Positions 54,729-63,908 of a DNA stretch of 64,000 bases are shown here, piece after piece. The stretch lies in the NCBI GenBank assembly GCA_028277645.1, contig JANQFV010000003.1:124001-188000 (forward strand), given 5' to 3'. Position numbers and translations under genes: made by a program. Source of the stretch: Phycisphaerae bacterium (GTDB lineage Bacteria; Planctomycetota; Phycisphaerae; UBA1845; Fen-1342). The notes beneath the pieces are model-generated. The model did no database searches and had not been told where the DNA came from. It was given only the letters and a program-made list of their open reading frames with translations. Every line of letters begins with the position of its first letter. The stretch's first letter is position 1.

Positions 54729-56438
54729 TCACGGCGTCCCATACGTGAAGTTCACGTGATCGACCCCGTGGCAAGTCAGCGTACACGATCCGCTGAGCCG
54801 CCCCGTGTCGACGAAGAAGCGTCGCCCGCCGACAATCGAGACGTCGAAATTGATCAGGTGATCGTGCTGACTCGGGCTGCCCGTTACGCCATGTGCGGAG
54901 TGGCACGCGCTGCAAGGCGACTGACCGCGCACGACGTGCGTGCGATGCCATTCAAAGCTCTCGTTGTTCAGAATCGAGTTGCGATCGTGGCAGCGGTAGC
55001 ACAACGCGTACGCCTGGGGCGACTCGGCCGTGAAATCGCGCGTCTCATAGCGTGCGACGAGCAGTGGGTTGAATCGCGACGTGTGCGGCCCGTTGGCCTG
55101 TGTGCCACCCTCTTCGACCGAATCCGGATTGTTGTGGCAATCCTGGCAACTGATCAGTTGGCGACTGCGATACTCCGGCAGCAGACTCGGCAACTCGCTC
55201 AGGTCGCCGGTCGGCGGCGTGGTCACCGGATGGGCCGAGGCCGCCGTCGGCAGGAACTGGCGGCGGACGTTACCGCCATCGTCGCGCTGACGAATGATGC
55301 GGTCGCGGACAATCACCGGTCGATCCGCGTGACAGCGGAAGCACACCTCGTAGTAGAGTCGGGCCGACTCGACCGGAAAGCCGGTCAGTGAGACGCCCGG
55401 CACCTCGAACATCGCCGGCGGAACCAGCGGCCCCGTCGCATTGAGACCCAGCGCATCTGTCAACGGCGTATCCGCCGCGGCGTGCGGATTGTGGCAGTCG
55501 GCACATTCGACGTGCGACACCGGCCGCAGCCGATTCTCTTCCGCCGTCCGATACGGACCGAACCGCTGGATGCGGTGTCCAGAGCGCTGTCCGACCGCCG
55601 ACAACATGTCGCTCGCACCGAGGCCATCGTGGCAATCCAGGCACAGTTGCGAAGGCCGGTCATACAGCAACCATTCGCGATACGGAGCGGCGTGCGATTT
55701 GTGGCAGGCCCGGCAGGCATTGTCCGCCATCGAACGGTACGGCAGCGACTCGCCGTCGGTTGCCGTCAGCGGAACGCTGCGCGGACTGTTGCGGTGCGCG
55801 CTCAGTTCCCAGCCGGCCATGTCGTGGCAGGTCGTACACAGCGCGCCCTCGCGATCGGTGACCCGCAGAAAGTTGCCGAGCTCGTTGTTGTGCGGATCGT
55901 GGCAGGCGGTGCATTCGAGCTCACCCCGTTCGCCCAGCGACACGCGATGATCAACGAGCTGCGGCGGACGAAGCTGCCGGTCACGGTTCGATAGCGCCCG
56001 GTCGTACCGGAAACCGATCGGATGGTCATCGGACAAGTCGTTCGTCAGGTCGCTCGGCCCGGTCGGCATGAAGACGTGCGTCATCGGAATCGGATCGGTC
56101 AACGGTCGGTCGAGCGTCAGTCCCAGCGCGATGCTGCCATCGTGACAGCTCAGGCACAGCTTGCTCGACGGACCGGGCTGATCGACACGCGCGTCGAGCG
56201 TGCGACTGCGATAGATGCGGTAGTAAGTCGTGGGGTTGTGCCGGTTCCACAACGGTGCTGCCGGGCTGGCGTTGTGCGGCGCGTGGCAGAAGACGCACAC
56301 GCGATCCTCGGCGACGGCGCGCACCGGACCGGGACCAAAGTCCGACAAGTCGTGCTTTGAGTTCACTACCGTCTCGTCGGCCTGCGCCGTCGCACACGCC
56401 AGCCCTGAAAGCACGACTATCCATGCGAGGCGGTTCAT
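54729..56438 (-). CDS. Multiheme c-type cytochrome (12 heme motifs)
   Basis: A 569-residue exported cytochrome. The signal peptide ends near ATAQA. There are 11 CXXCH motifs: CVFCH, CLSCH, CTACH, CTTCH, CRACH, CLDCH, CADCH, CFRCH, CQDCH, CYRCH, CSACH. The last site, CTLTCH near the C terminus, has three residues between the cysteines. Paired motifs with CHxPHNNELGNFL-like spacing match doubled-CXXCH cytochromes of metal-reducing bacteria. The start ATG overlaps the stop of the NHL gene (ATGA). It is the third gene of the barrel-NHL-cytochrome set and likely carries electrons across or at the outer membrane. Confidence 0.9.
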   Translation of the reverse strand: MNRLAWIVVLSGLACATAQADETVVNSKHDLSDFGPGPVRAVAEDRVCVFCHAPHNASPAAPLWNRHNPTTYYRIYRSRTLDARVDQPGPSSKLCLSCHDGSIALGLTLDRPLTDPIPMTHVFMPTGPSDLTNDLSDDHPIGFRYDRALSNRDRQLRPPQLVDHRVSLGERGELECTACHDPHNNELGNFLRVTDREGALCTTCHDMAGWELSAHRNSPRSVPLTATDGESLPYRSMADNACRACHKSHAAPYREWLLYDRPSQLCLDCHDGLGASDMLSAVGQRSGHRIQRFGPYRTAEENRLRPVSHVECADCHNPHAAADTPLTDALGLNATGPLVPPAMFEVPGVSLTGFPVESARLYYEVCFRCHADRPVIVRDRIIRQRDDGGNVRRQFLPTAASAHPVTTPPTGDLSELPSLLPEYRSRQLISCQDCHNNPDSVEEGGTQANGPHTSRFNPLLVARYETRDFTAESPQAYALCYRCHDRNSILNNESFEWHRTHVVRGQSPCSACHSAHGVTGSPSQHDHLINFDVSIVGGRRFFVDTGRLSGSCTLTCHGVDHVNFTYGTP

Positions 56439-57463
56439 GGCTCATTCTCCGCCAGATACTGAAAGACCTGCACGCGGCGATTGTAACTGTCCGCTACCCA
56501 GATGCGATCCTGATCATCGATCGTGATTCCGCCGGGCAATGCGAACTGGCCGGGGCCGTCGCCTTCTTCGCCAAAAGCCATCAACAAGCGCCCCAAGCGA
56601 TCGAAAATCTGGATATTCTCGAATTGGTTGTCGAGCACGTAAATATGCCCGGCGGAGTCGACCGCGATATCGCGGGGACGCGCGAAGTCCCCCGCCGCAT
56701 CGCCCTTTTGACCGAACGTCAGCGTAGCCTCGCCGTCGGCGTCGAAAACCTGCACGCGGAAGTTCATCGCGTCGGCAACGGCCAACCCCAGCGCCGGATG
56801 CCACGCCGCCGCGGCTGGGTAATTCAAGTCGCCGACTTCGCCACCGCGACCGCCGATGGTGCGTACGACCCGCAACTCGTCATCGAGCAATACGCACGTG
56901 TGCGTCGGTACGTCGACAACCCAGCACCCGTTGGCGAACGCGTCCCAACAAAGCGCGATCGGACCGAACAGCTCGTCGTGACGGCGCGTGAGTCGCCAGA
57001 TTCCATCAGAATCGAACAAATCGATGCACGCGCGCCGGCGATCGGCGACGAGTAACTCGCCACTTGGTTTGACCAACACATCCAGCGGTGCGTGCAGCGG
57101 ATCTTCCGCGTCGCCGCGCAGCACGCGATAGTCGCGCGTCGCCAGATCCAGCAGGTGAACCACGCCGAGGCCGGCATCAGCCACAAAAACACGCTCACCC
57201 GCCACTGCGACAGCCGCCGGCCGCATGAACTCCATCTGCGGCTCAGGCCCCGTGATCAGTCCGCGAATCGCATCCCAGCCCTCCGGCTTACGCCCCAGGC
57301 TCGCTTCGCCGCGCAGCTCGCCGATGTACCGAATCCGCGGCGTGTCCGGCGGCAGCGGCCAGACGACTTCCGGGGAGACGGCGAGAAAGATCGACCCGGG
57401 CGCGGTCGCACAACCCATCAGCCCACCGACCCCGGCCAGCAGCAGCACGCTCCCCAGCCGCAT
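56435..57463 (-). CDS. NHL-repeat beta-propeller lipoprotein
   Basis: A 342-residue lipoprotein (lipobox GGLMGC). About six NHL-type blades follow, seen as RPAAVAVAGERVFVADAGLGVVHLLD, RPRDIAVDSAGHIYVLDNQFENIQIFD and LPGGITIDDQDRIWVADSYNRRVQVF. Its start overlaps the barrel gene stop by one base (TGATG) and its stop overlaps the cytochrome start (ATGA). The three are therefore translationally coupled. A propeller of this kind could dock the cytochrome to the barrel. Confidence 0.87.
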   Translation of the reverse strand: MRLGSVLLLAGVGGLMGCATAPGSIFLAVSPEVVWPLPPDTPRIRYIGELRGEASLGRKPEGWDAIRGLITGPEPQMEFMRPAAVAVAGERVFVADAGLGVVHLLDLATRDYRVLRGDAEDPLHAPLDVLVKPSGELLVADRRRACIDLFDSDGIWRLTRRHDELFGPIALCWDAFANGCWVVDVPTHTCVLLDDELRVVRTIGGRGGEVGDLNYPAAAAWHPALGLAVADAMNFRVQVFDADGEATLTFGQKGDAAGDFARPRDIAVDSAGHIYVLDNQFENIQIFDRLGRLLMAFGEEGDGPGQFALPGGITIDDQDRIWVADSYNRRVQVFQYLAENEP

Positions 57464-59544
57464 CAGCGCTTCCTCTGGGCGATGACGGGAATGTCACGCC
57501 GCAGCTTCAGCCAGACGGACATCGCGCTGTCGCGCGAGCCGGGCAGATCGAGCGTGTCGTATTCGGCCTCGAGCCGCAGCGCAAAATAGCCGATCCGCCA
57601 GTCCAATCCGGCGTTCACATCGACGCCGTGCGTGCGCCCGTACAGCGAATCGCTCTCATAACGGTACATCGCGCTGGCATTGGCCTCGAAATCGCGGGCG
57701 AACACGTGTCGATAGGCCAGCCCGATATCCAGCAGTGACGTGTTGCGCGATTCGAACCCGTTCGAACCGTCGAACCAGAACCGAGAAAAGTTTGCCTGGC
57801 CGTCGAGTTGATTGCGCACGTCCTGCCACAACACCACGTCGCCGTTCGCATGCACGGCCTGGTACGGATCGATTGAATCATCGTTGAACTCATACTCGAT
57901 GCCGGCCGACCACTTCCGCTGCCGATACGTCGCGCCGACGCGATGGCGATTCGCGTTGCGGGCCCGCAACGACGCAAACCGCGCATGACTCAGATTCTCA
58001 TCCTGGATCGACCCGGCGTAGTACGGGGTCAGCCCCCACGAAAATGCCTGCTGCACGCGGAAGTCGAAGCGGTCGCGTGTCAGGTCGTAGTCGCGCGCGA
58101 CGCGGTACGCATACGTGACCAGCACCGTCTCCCCATTGGCAATGGCGCCGGTCTGGAGCCGCCGAATCCCCGCGTAACGCCCGAACGGAAGTACCACGTA
58201 ATCACGGCCAACCAGATAAGTCCGCGATCGGTTTACGTCGGTGACAATCACACTGGCGTAGATTACGTTCTCGTGCGCCAGGTACGCCGCCAGCGGATCG
58301 CGCAGCGTCACAGACTCTGCCAGCACCGTGCCCGTCGTGGCACCGTCCCGCGCGCTGACGTCGGCGTGGTTGTACGACGCGTTCGCCGAGAATCGTCCCC
58401 AGTCGTTCTTACGGCTGAAGCTGACGTTGGCCAGGCCGCCCCACTCGTCCAGATCGGCCCCCTGCTCCACCTGCTGCCGTAAACCGTAAAGCTGGAACGA
58501 CGCAGTGAGCGCCTCGTCCCATTGCAGCGTCGCGCCGACCTCACCCCGTAGCGTCTCAGTCTGGTAATCGAAGTAGCCGTCACGCAGAAACTGGACCGCG
58601 TAGTTTGTTGTCAGCCAATCCGTGTGTTGCAAACGCAGCCGCGAAGACAGCTCAAACTCGTCGCGGGCCAGATCGCCCGACTCCTCCTGGAATCGCAGCA
58701 GCGATTCCCAGCGGCTGCGATGCTTGGGTCCGAAACGCAGCACGTGATTCAACGTGACGTAGTGCCGTGTCGTATCGAAGCGCGTCCCGCTGCCGGAGTA
58801 CTCCTCCCGCCGATCGTCGTACTCGTAATCAAGCCGCAGCGAATGGTGCGGATCGATCTGCCACGTCGCTTCGTAACGGAACGTGTCGCGGCCGCGCTGC
58901 TCGTCGTCTTCCAGGTCGAACGTGCGACTGGTCAACTCGTCCCAGGTGTGCTCGAATGACCAGCGCATCGGCAGCGTCGCGTCATGCAGCAGCACGTCGA
59001 CGCCGTAGCGCTCGCGCGTACGATCGAGACTCGGTTGAAAAGCCCGCGGCACTCGGCTGTCCAGGCGCTGCGCGTAGGTGTTCACCGAAAGACTGCCCTG
59101 CGGGAAGAAGGTCAGGTTGATGTCGTACTCGAACAGGCTGCCGCTGGGATCGGCGTCAAGATCGCGCCTCGGCTTCGTCTCTGCGAACCACTCCTGTGAC
59201 CACCCGCCGCGAAGTGACAGGTCATACAACAGGAAGCGCTCGCCGTAGATGGAGCCGCGCGATTCGAGCCCCAGCGTTTCCTCCAGCCGGTTCGTACGAT
59301 CGACCTGCCGCCAAGTGCTGCGATAGCGTTCATTGGTTTCGAAAGTCGTGCGACGTTCATCGTAGGCCCCCTCGAACATCAATTGCAGTTCGAGAAACTC
59401 CACATCCAGCGCGGCGGAGTGCGATGCAGGTGCCTGACTGGCCGGCTCCGCCGGTTGCGTCGTTGGCTCCTCGGCGCGAACGCTTACCCCACCAGCGGAC
59501 AACGCCGCGAGTGTAGCGCCCAGCAGGAAGTGCGACTTCGACAT
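57463..59544 (-). CDS. Predicted outer-membrane beta-barrel protein
   Basis: A 693-residue protein with a signal peptide (to about VSVRA) and a Thr/Pro/Ala-rich linker. A long series of alternating amphipathic strands rich in Tyr, Arg and Asp fills the rest (e.g. RFLLYDLSLRGGWSQEWF, HSLRLDYEYDDRREEYSG, FSANASYNHADVSARD). It lacks CXXCH. The pattern matches large barrels such as the MtrB/PioB and Geobacter Omb porins that enclose multiheme cytochromes, but I cannot assign it to a specific family. It begins the three-gene operon. Confidence 0.72.
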   Translation of the reverse strand: MSKSHFLLGATLAALSAGGVSVRAEEPTTQPAEPASQAPASHSAALDVEFLELQLMFEGAYDERRTTFETNERYRSTWRQVDRTNRLEETLGLESRGSIYGERFLLYDLSLRGGWSQEWFAETKPRRDLDADPSGSLFEYDINLTFFPQGSLSVNTYAQRLDSRVPRAFQPSLDRTRERYGVDVLLHDATLPMRWSFEHTWDELTSRTFDLEDDEQRGRDTFRYEATWQIDPHHSLRLDYEYDDRREEYSGSGTRFDTTRHYVTLNHVLRFGPKHRSRWESLLRFQEESGDLARDEFELSSRLRLQHTDWLTTNYAVQFLRDGYFDYQTETLRGEVGATLQWDEALTASFQLYGLRQQVEQGADLDEWGGLANVSFSRKNDWGRFSANASYNHADVSARDGATTGTVLAESVTLRDPLAAYLAHENVIYASVIVTDVNRSRTYLVGRDYVVLPFGRYAGIRRLQTGAIANGETVLVTYAYRVARDYDLTRDRFDFRVQQAFSWGLTPYYAGSIQDENLSHARFASLRARNANRHRVGATYRQRKWSAGIEYEFNDDSIDPYQAVHANGDVVLWQDVRNQLDGQANFSRFWFDGSNGFESRNTSLLDIGLAYRHVFARDFEANASAMYRYESDSLYGRTHGVDVNAGLDWRIGYFALRLEAEYDTLDLPGSRDSAMSVWLKLRRDIPVIAQRKR

Positions 59545-59731
59545 GCTCGATTCGCCTCGGTCCGGCCAACAGTCGGCGGGGAACGACGGATTGCAGGCAG
59601 GCTACCGACCACGATTGCGTGTGTCCAGCGCAGAACGGACCTTCCGATGCTTTAGTAGATATTGTTCCCGAACCACGCTGCCGGTATAGTCGCAGGCTGT
59701 GCCGCCACCTCATCCGAACAGGAGCCCGGCC
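59545..59731. promoter_or_regulatory. Divergent control region of the two cytochrome gene sets
   Basis: 187 bp separating the two operons. On the plus strand TTGTTC (59662-59667), a 17-bp spacer and TATAGT (59685-59690) form a good sigma-70 promoter 41 bp before the tetraheme start. No comparable minus-strand promoter was found. Confidence 0.55.
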
Positions 59732-60448
59732 ATGCCTCGCATGACACGTCAACGACGCGCGAAATCAACGTTGCTGGCGCTGATTGTGGCGACAGCGACG
59801 TCCGGCGTACTGATCGGCCGCGCCGCAGCCACGCAGAACGACTCGACAGATACAGAGGCAGAGCAGACGTCGACCTCACAGCCGACCACAGCCCCCGCCA
59901 ACGGCGTCAAATCCGATCCGCTCGACGCCCACTCCCAACTGGTCAGCGGCCTGATCGGAAGCAAGCACGATTTTCGTAACCTCAACGCGGATGTCCGCGA
60001 ACTCTGCCTGCCCTGCCATACGCCGCACGTCGTGGGCGCACCAACGCCGCGGCTGGACAAGCGTGTGCCCACGACGCAGCCGCTGCGCCCATATCAGGGC
60101 ATCGAAACGGAACTGACGGGTTGGTCCCTGCTGTGCCTCGGGTGTCACGACGGCGTCACGGCGCAGGACGTTTACACATCAGCGCACGCTATCTCGGTCA
60201 GCGATCAGCTCGCAAACTCGCGTCTGGGCGTGACCGGCCTGCGCAGCCACCCACTGGGCATTCACTATCCGACCAACGCGCCGGACTATCACCCGGCCGG
60301 CGCCGTCGAGGCGGCGGGCCTGCCCTTGCCCGATGGACGCATTCAATGCACGACCTGCCACAACGCTCATAACAGCGGCAATCACGCCGGAATGCTCCAG
60401 ATCTCCAACGAACGCAGTCGGATGTGTCTCGTATGCCATCGCCTGTAG
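59732..60448 (+). CDS. Tetraheme c-type cytochrome
   Basis: A 238-residue exported cytochrome with four CXXCH motifs: CLPCH, CLGCH, CTTCH, CLVCH. A basic leader and signal helix (STLLALIVATATSGVLIG) precede a Thr/Pro/Ala linker. AGGAG lies about eight bases before the ATG at 59732. Spacing such as IQCTTCHNAHNSGNHAGML resembles the 12-heme protein, so they probably share origin. The next gene starts inside its 3' end. Confidence 0.88.
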   Translation: MPRMTRQRRAKSTLLALIVATATSGVLIGRAAATQNDSTDTEAEQTSTSQPTTAPANGVKSDPLDAHSQLVSGLIGSKHDFRNLNADVRELCLPCHTPHVVGAPTPRLDKRVPTTQPLRPYQGIETELTGWSLLCLGCHDGVTAQDVYTSAHAISVSDQLANSRLGVTGLRSHPLGIHYPTNAPDYHPAGAVEAAGLPLPDGRIQCTTCHNAHNSGNHAGMLQISNERSRMCLVCHRL

Positions 60449-62463
60449 ATCGAAACGCACGACGCACCGCATGGCGGTGGACCACTCTGCTGGCCACCGT
60501 CGCCGCAGGTTGCACCGCTGCGCTGGTCGTGACCGGCTGCGAGACCGCGGCGCGACGGACAGGCGTCAGCGGACCCTCGATCTACTATCCACCGGCGCCG
60601 CAGGAGCCGCGCGTCGTGGCACTGGGCGCGTTGCGCACGTCCGCGGCTCCGTCGAAGACCGAAGTAGAACTCTCGCGTTTTCTGTTCGGCGTCGAACCGC
60701 CCGCGGATCTCGCGATCGCCAATCCGACCGGACTTGCCTCTGACACCCAGCGTCTCCTCATCTGTGACAGCGCGCTCAACGGCGTACTCGCCTGGAACTT
60801 CTATACGGGGACACTCGACTGGAACTGCGGCACGCCGGACCTCGACCGGCCGTTCGCAATCGACATTGCGCCGGACGGCCACCGCATCATCTGCGACCTG
60901 AACGGTGTCTGGCGTTGCGACGGCGTCGGAAACGTCGAGCAGGTCTATCGTCTACCGGAGCCGTACAAACCGGCGGGCGTTCTGGCTGTCGGGGATAAGG
61001 TCTGGGTCGCCAACCACGCGCGCCATCGAATCGAGGTCTTCGATCTCGAGAGCGGCGAGTACGAACGCGCGATTGGCGGGCAAGGCACCGGCCCCGGGCA
61101 ATTCGCGCTGCCGCGTGACATGACCCGCACGCCCGACGGCAATGTCTGTGTCGTCGACATGCTCAATAACCGTGTACAGGTGCTCGATTCTGAGGGCAAC
61201 TGGCTGCGGAACGTCGGCGGCCCTGGGAACATCGCCGGTTCGTTCGGCCGCCCCAAGGGCGTCGCCGTCGGACCGGACGGCACGATCTTTGTGACCGACG
61301 CGTTCTCGCAGCGTGTTCACGCGTTCTCCACCGACGGCCAGCCCCTGCTCGCATTCGGTGAACCCGACTCCGGAATCGGCGCGCTGGCGATGCCCAACGG
61401 CGTCGCGGTCGTTTCGGTCCGGCCGCCGTCGGATCGCCCCCTCCCGCCGAACATCGAACCGCGCTACTACGTCGTAGTCGGTGAGCAGCTCGCGCGACCC
61501 GGCGTCCGGGTGTACGCCTGGCTGGGACACGACGAAGAGACCCACGCCGGTCTGCGGCCCCTGCCATCGGGCGAATCTCTGGCGTGGGCACCGAGCTTCC
61601 CCGAGTCGACTGCCATCAATCCGCACTGGCATGCGGATCGCTGCACAACGTGCCACAACGAAGCTAACGGTGCGTTGCAGCCCATTCCGCCGACGGATCA
61701 GGATGCACTCTGCCTTTCGTGCCACGATGGCGTCCAGGCCCCCGCCGATCCACACCCGATTGGCCGGCCGGCGAATACGCAGACCGTCAAGACGCCCGGT
61801 GATTGGCCGTTGGTCAACGGTGCCATCGGGTGCATGACCTGCCACGACATCGAGCGACACTGCGACCCCGCCGCCAGCCGGCCGGCCATAAACTTTGTCT
61901 TACTGCGTGGTTATGACCCTCAGCGACCGCTGGATTACTGCACCAAGTGCCACCTGCCCGATGTCGGGGCACGCTTCAGCCCGCACCGGCAGCGTGACAT
62001 GACCGGACACACCCGCATGGATTCTTGCCTGTTCTGCCACACACAACGACCCGACGTGCCAGAAGACGGGCAGCGGCGGTTCGATCCACTGCTCCGAACC
62101 GTGTCGTCCGACCTGTGCCTCAACTGCCATGCGCCACACTGGGATCTTTCGCCCTTGGGACACGTGGATCGACCCGTACCGCCGCACATGCGCGAGTGGA
62201 TGCTGATGCGTGAGCTCAGCCTGCAACTCCCTCACGCATCACGCGCAGAGCTACAGCGGCGCGCGCAGCAGAGCACTCGTGACCCCGCCCGACTGCCGCT
62301 CGGCGACGGCGCGGTCACTTGCTATACGTGTCACAACCCGCACTACGACGGTCTGTTTCCCGCGAACAGCGAGCTCGGATCGCTCGCGAACAACCCAGCG
62401 GACCGGCGCAGCGCACTGCGCACGGATTGGATCGACCTGTGTTCAGAGTGCCACCAGCACTGA
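60433..62463 (+). CDS. NHL beta-propeller fused to octaheme cytochrome domain, lipoprotein
   Basis: A 676-residue lipoprotein (lipobox LVVTGC). Residues about 50-380 form an NHL propeller (DLAIANPTGLASDTQRLLICD, LPRDMTRTPDGNVCVVDMLNNRVQVLD, RPKGVAVGPDGTIFVTDAFSQRVHAF). Residues about 400-676 carry eight CXXCH motifs (CTTCH, CLSCH, CMTCH, CTKCH, CLFCH, CLNCH, CYTCH, CSECH). This joins in one chain the two functions encoded separately in the divergent operon. The start is 60433 ATG or 60424 GTG; both overlap the tetraheme gene. Confidence 0.9.
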   Translation: MPSPVDRNARRTAWRWTTLLATVAAGCTAALVVTGCETAARRTGVSGPSIYYPPAPQEPRVVALGALRTSAAPSKTEVELSRFLFGVEPPADLAIANPTGLASDTQRLLICDSALNGVLAWNFYTGTLDWNCGTPDLDRPFAIDIAPDGHRIICDLNGVWRCDGVGNVEQVYRLPEPYKPAGVLAVGDKVWVANHARHRIEVFDLESGEYERAIGGQGTGPGQFALPRDMTRTPDGNVCVVDMLNNRVQVLDSEGNWLRNVGGPGNIAGSFGRPKGVAVGPDGTIFVTDAFSQRVHAFSTDGQPLLAFGEPDSGIGALAMPNGVAVVSVRPPSDRPLPPNIEPRYYVVVGEQLARPGVRVYAWLGHDEETHAGLRPLPSGESLAWAPSFPESTAINPHWHADRCTTCHNEANGALQPIPPTDQDALCLSCHDGVQAPADPHPIGRPANTQTVKTPGDWPLVNGAIGCMTCHDIERHCDPAASRPAINFVLLRGYDPQRPLDYCTKCHLPDVGARFSPHRQRDMTGHTRMDSCLFCHTQRPDVPEDGQRRFDPLLRTVSSDLCLNCHAPHWDLSPLGHVDRPVPPHMREWMLMRELSLQLPHASRAELQRRAQQSTRDPARLPLGDGAVTCYTCHNPHYDGLFPANSELGSLANNPADRRSALRTDWIDLCSECHQH

Positions 62464-62525
62464 AGTTTCGAGAATCTACTCATCCGCGTCTCACGAGCGA
62501 CGCCGATGTTCGCGAGGTACTCACG

Positions 62526-63833
62526 ATGACCGCCCAAGGATGCACTCGCAATCGACCGTTCGGAATCGTCGGTGCTCTAGCGCTCGGCGGTATTCTCGCA
62601 ACATCGTTCCTGCTCGGCGGCTGTCCCGATCCAACCGACAACGACAACGGCAGCCTCCCCGTGTTTAACAACACAACTGATCCCACCAACGGTGGCGCGG
62701 CGTACATCAAATCAGCAGCGTGCAACGCGTGTCACCCAGACGTCGCGGACAAGATGCAGTTCCACGCGCATGCGTTTGCACTGAATCCGATCCAGGGCAG
62801 CGCACCGCAGTATCCCGACATCGCAACGCGGGCCGGCGTGCCCAATCCGCCGGAGGGCAAGACCTGGGCGGATATCGCGTACGTGATTGCCGGCTACCTA
62901 CACTGCGCGTACTTTATCGACACGAGTGGCTTCCTGATGACTACCGGCGTGGACGGTGTCGATACCAAATGGGTGCTCGATCTGCCCGCGAACGGCACCA
63001 GTGCACACTTCGAGCCGTTCCTGCCGGATCAGACCGAGCCCAAGCCGTACGATTTTCAGGAGTGCTTCCGCTGCCACACGACCGGCCCCATGCCGCAGGA
63101 TCCTACTGATCCGCGCTCGCAGGACGGGCGCCCGGGAATCCTGGGCACTTGGTCGGAGCCCGGCGTACAGTGCGAAGCGTGTCACGGTCCCGGCTCAAAC
63201 CACGCGCCCAATCCGCAGCGCCGAGATATCTTCGTCGATCCGACGCCTGCAACCTGTGGCCGTTGCCACACTGCCGGCGACGACCCGAACATGATCGTCG
63301 TCACGAACGGCTTCATGAACAGCAATACGCAACGTCCGCAGCTTCTCGCCAGCGGCGGACACAGCAGGTTTAACTGCACGGTGTGCCACGATCCGCACGC
63401 TTCGGTGAACTACGATCGCGAGCGCGGTCTGCGCAACGAATGTACCAATTGCCACGTCGATCAGAACCTGGCCTTCCACCGTGGCTTCACGTTCGTGTGG
63501 GACGACTACGAAGAAGAGCTCGGCTGCGAGAGCTGTCACATGCCACTGGCCGCCAAGAGCACAAGCGAGGCACCGGCGGAGATCGTTGGCGAAGACCCAC
63601 GCATCGCCGACGTGCGGGCCCACATCTTCCGGATCGACACCGAAAATGCACGCTACACGTCGTTCGTCACGGAGGACGGCTCGGCAGTTCGCAAAGACGC
63701 TGACGGACGGGCGGCTCTGACTGCGGATTACGTCTGCCTGCGTTGCCACCACGGTGCGGGCAACGTCTTCGCCCTGACGCCGGAAGGCGCCCTGCGCATC
63801 ATCAGAAACATGCACGAAAACGCGGCCCGTTGA
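62526..63833 (+). CDS. Octaheme c-type cytochrome lipoprotein
   Basis: A 435-residue lipoprotein (lipobox FLLGGC). Eight CXXCH motifs are present: CNACH, CFRCH, CEACH, CGRCH, CTVCH, CTNCH, CESCH, CLRCH. The first third (KSAACNACHPDVADKMQFHAHAFA ... FQECFRCHTTGPMP ... VQCEACHGPGSNH) resembles the c554 / multiheme enzyme family. NFHAH-like and HxH residues could serve as distal ligands. It ends the plus-strand set, 62 bp after the fusion gene. It may be an enzyme or a terminal electron carrier. Confidence 0.88.
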   Translation: MTAQGCTRNRPFGIVGALALGGILATSFLLGGCPDPTDNDNGSLPVFNNTTDPTNGGAAYIKSAACNACHPDVADKMQFHAHAFALNPIQGSAPQYPDIATRAGVPNPPEGKTWADIAYVIAGYLHCAYFIDTSGFLMTTGVDGVDTKWVLDLPANGTSAHFEPFLPDQTEPKPYDFQECFRCHTTGPMPQDPTDPRSQDGRPGILGTWSEPGVQCEACHGPGSNHAPNPQRRDIFVDPTPATCGRCHTAGDDPNMIVVTNGFMNSNTQRPQLLASGGHSRFNCTVCHDPHASVNYDRERGLRNECTNCHVDQNLAFHRGFTFVWDDYEEELGCESCHMPLAAKSTSEAPAEIVGEDPRIADVRAHIFRIDTENARYTSFVTEDGSAVRKDADGRAALTADYVCLRCHHGAGNVFALTPEGALRIIRNMHENAAR

Positions 63834-63908
63834 ATGAAGCACCGCCGCCCTCGGCTGTGGAACTCGGTCGACCATGAGGACGGCCGCGACGGCGAAATCA
63901 AAAGCCCT

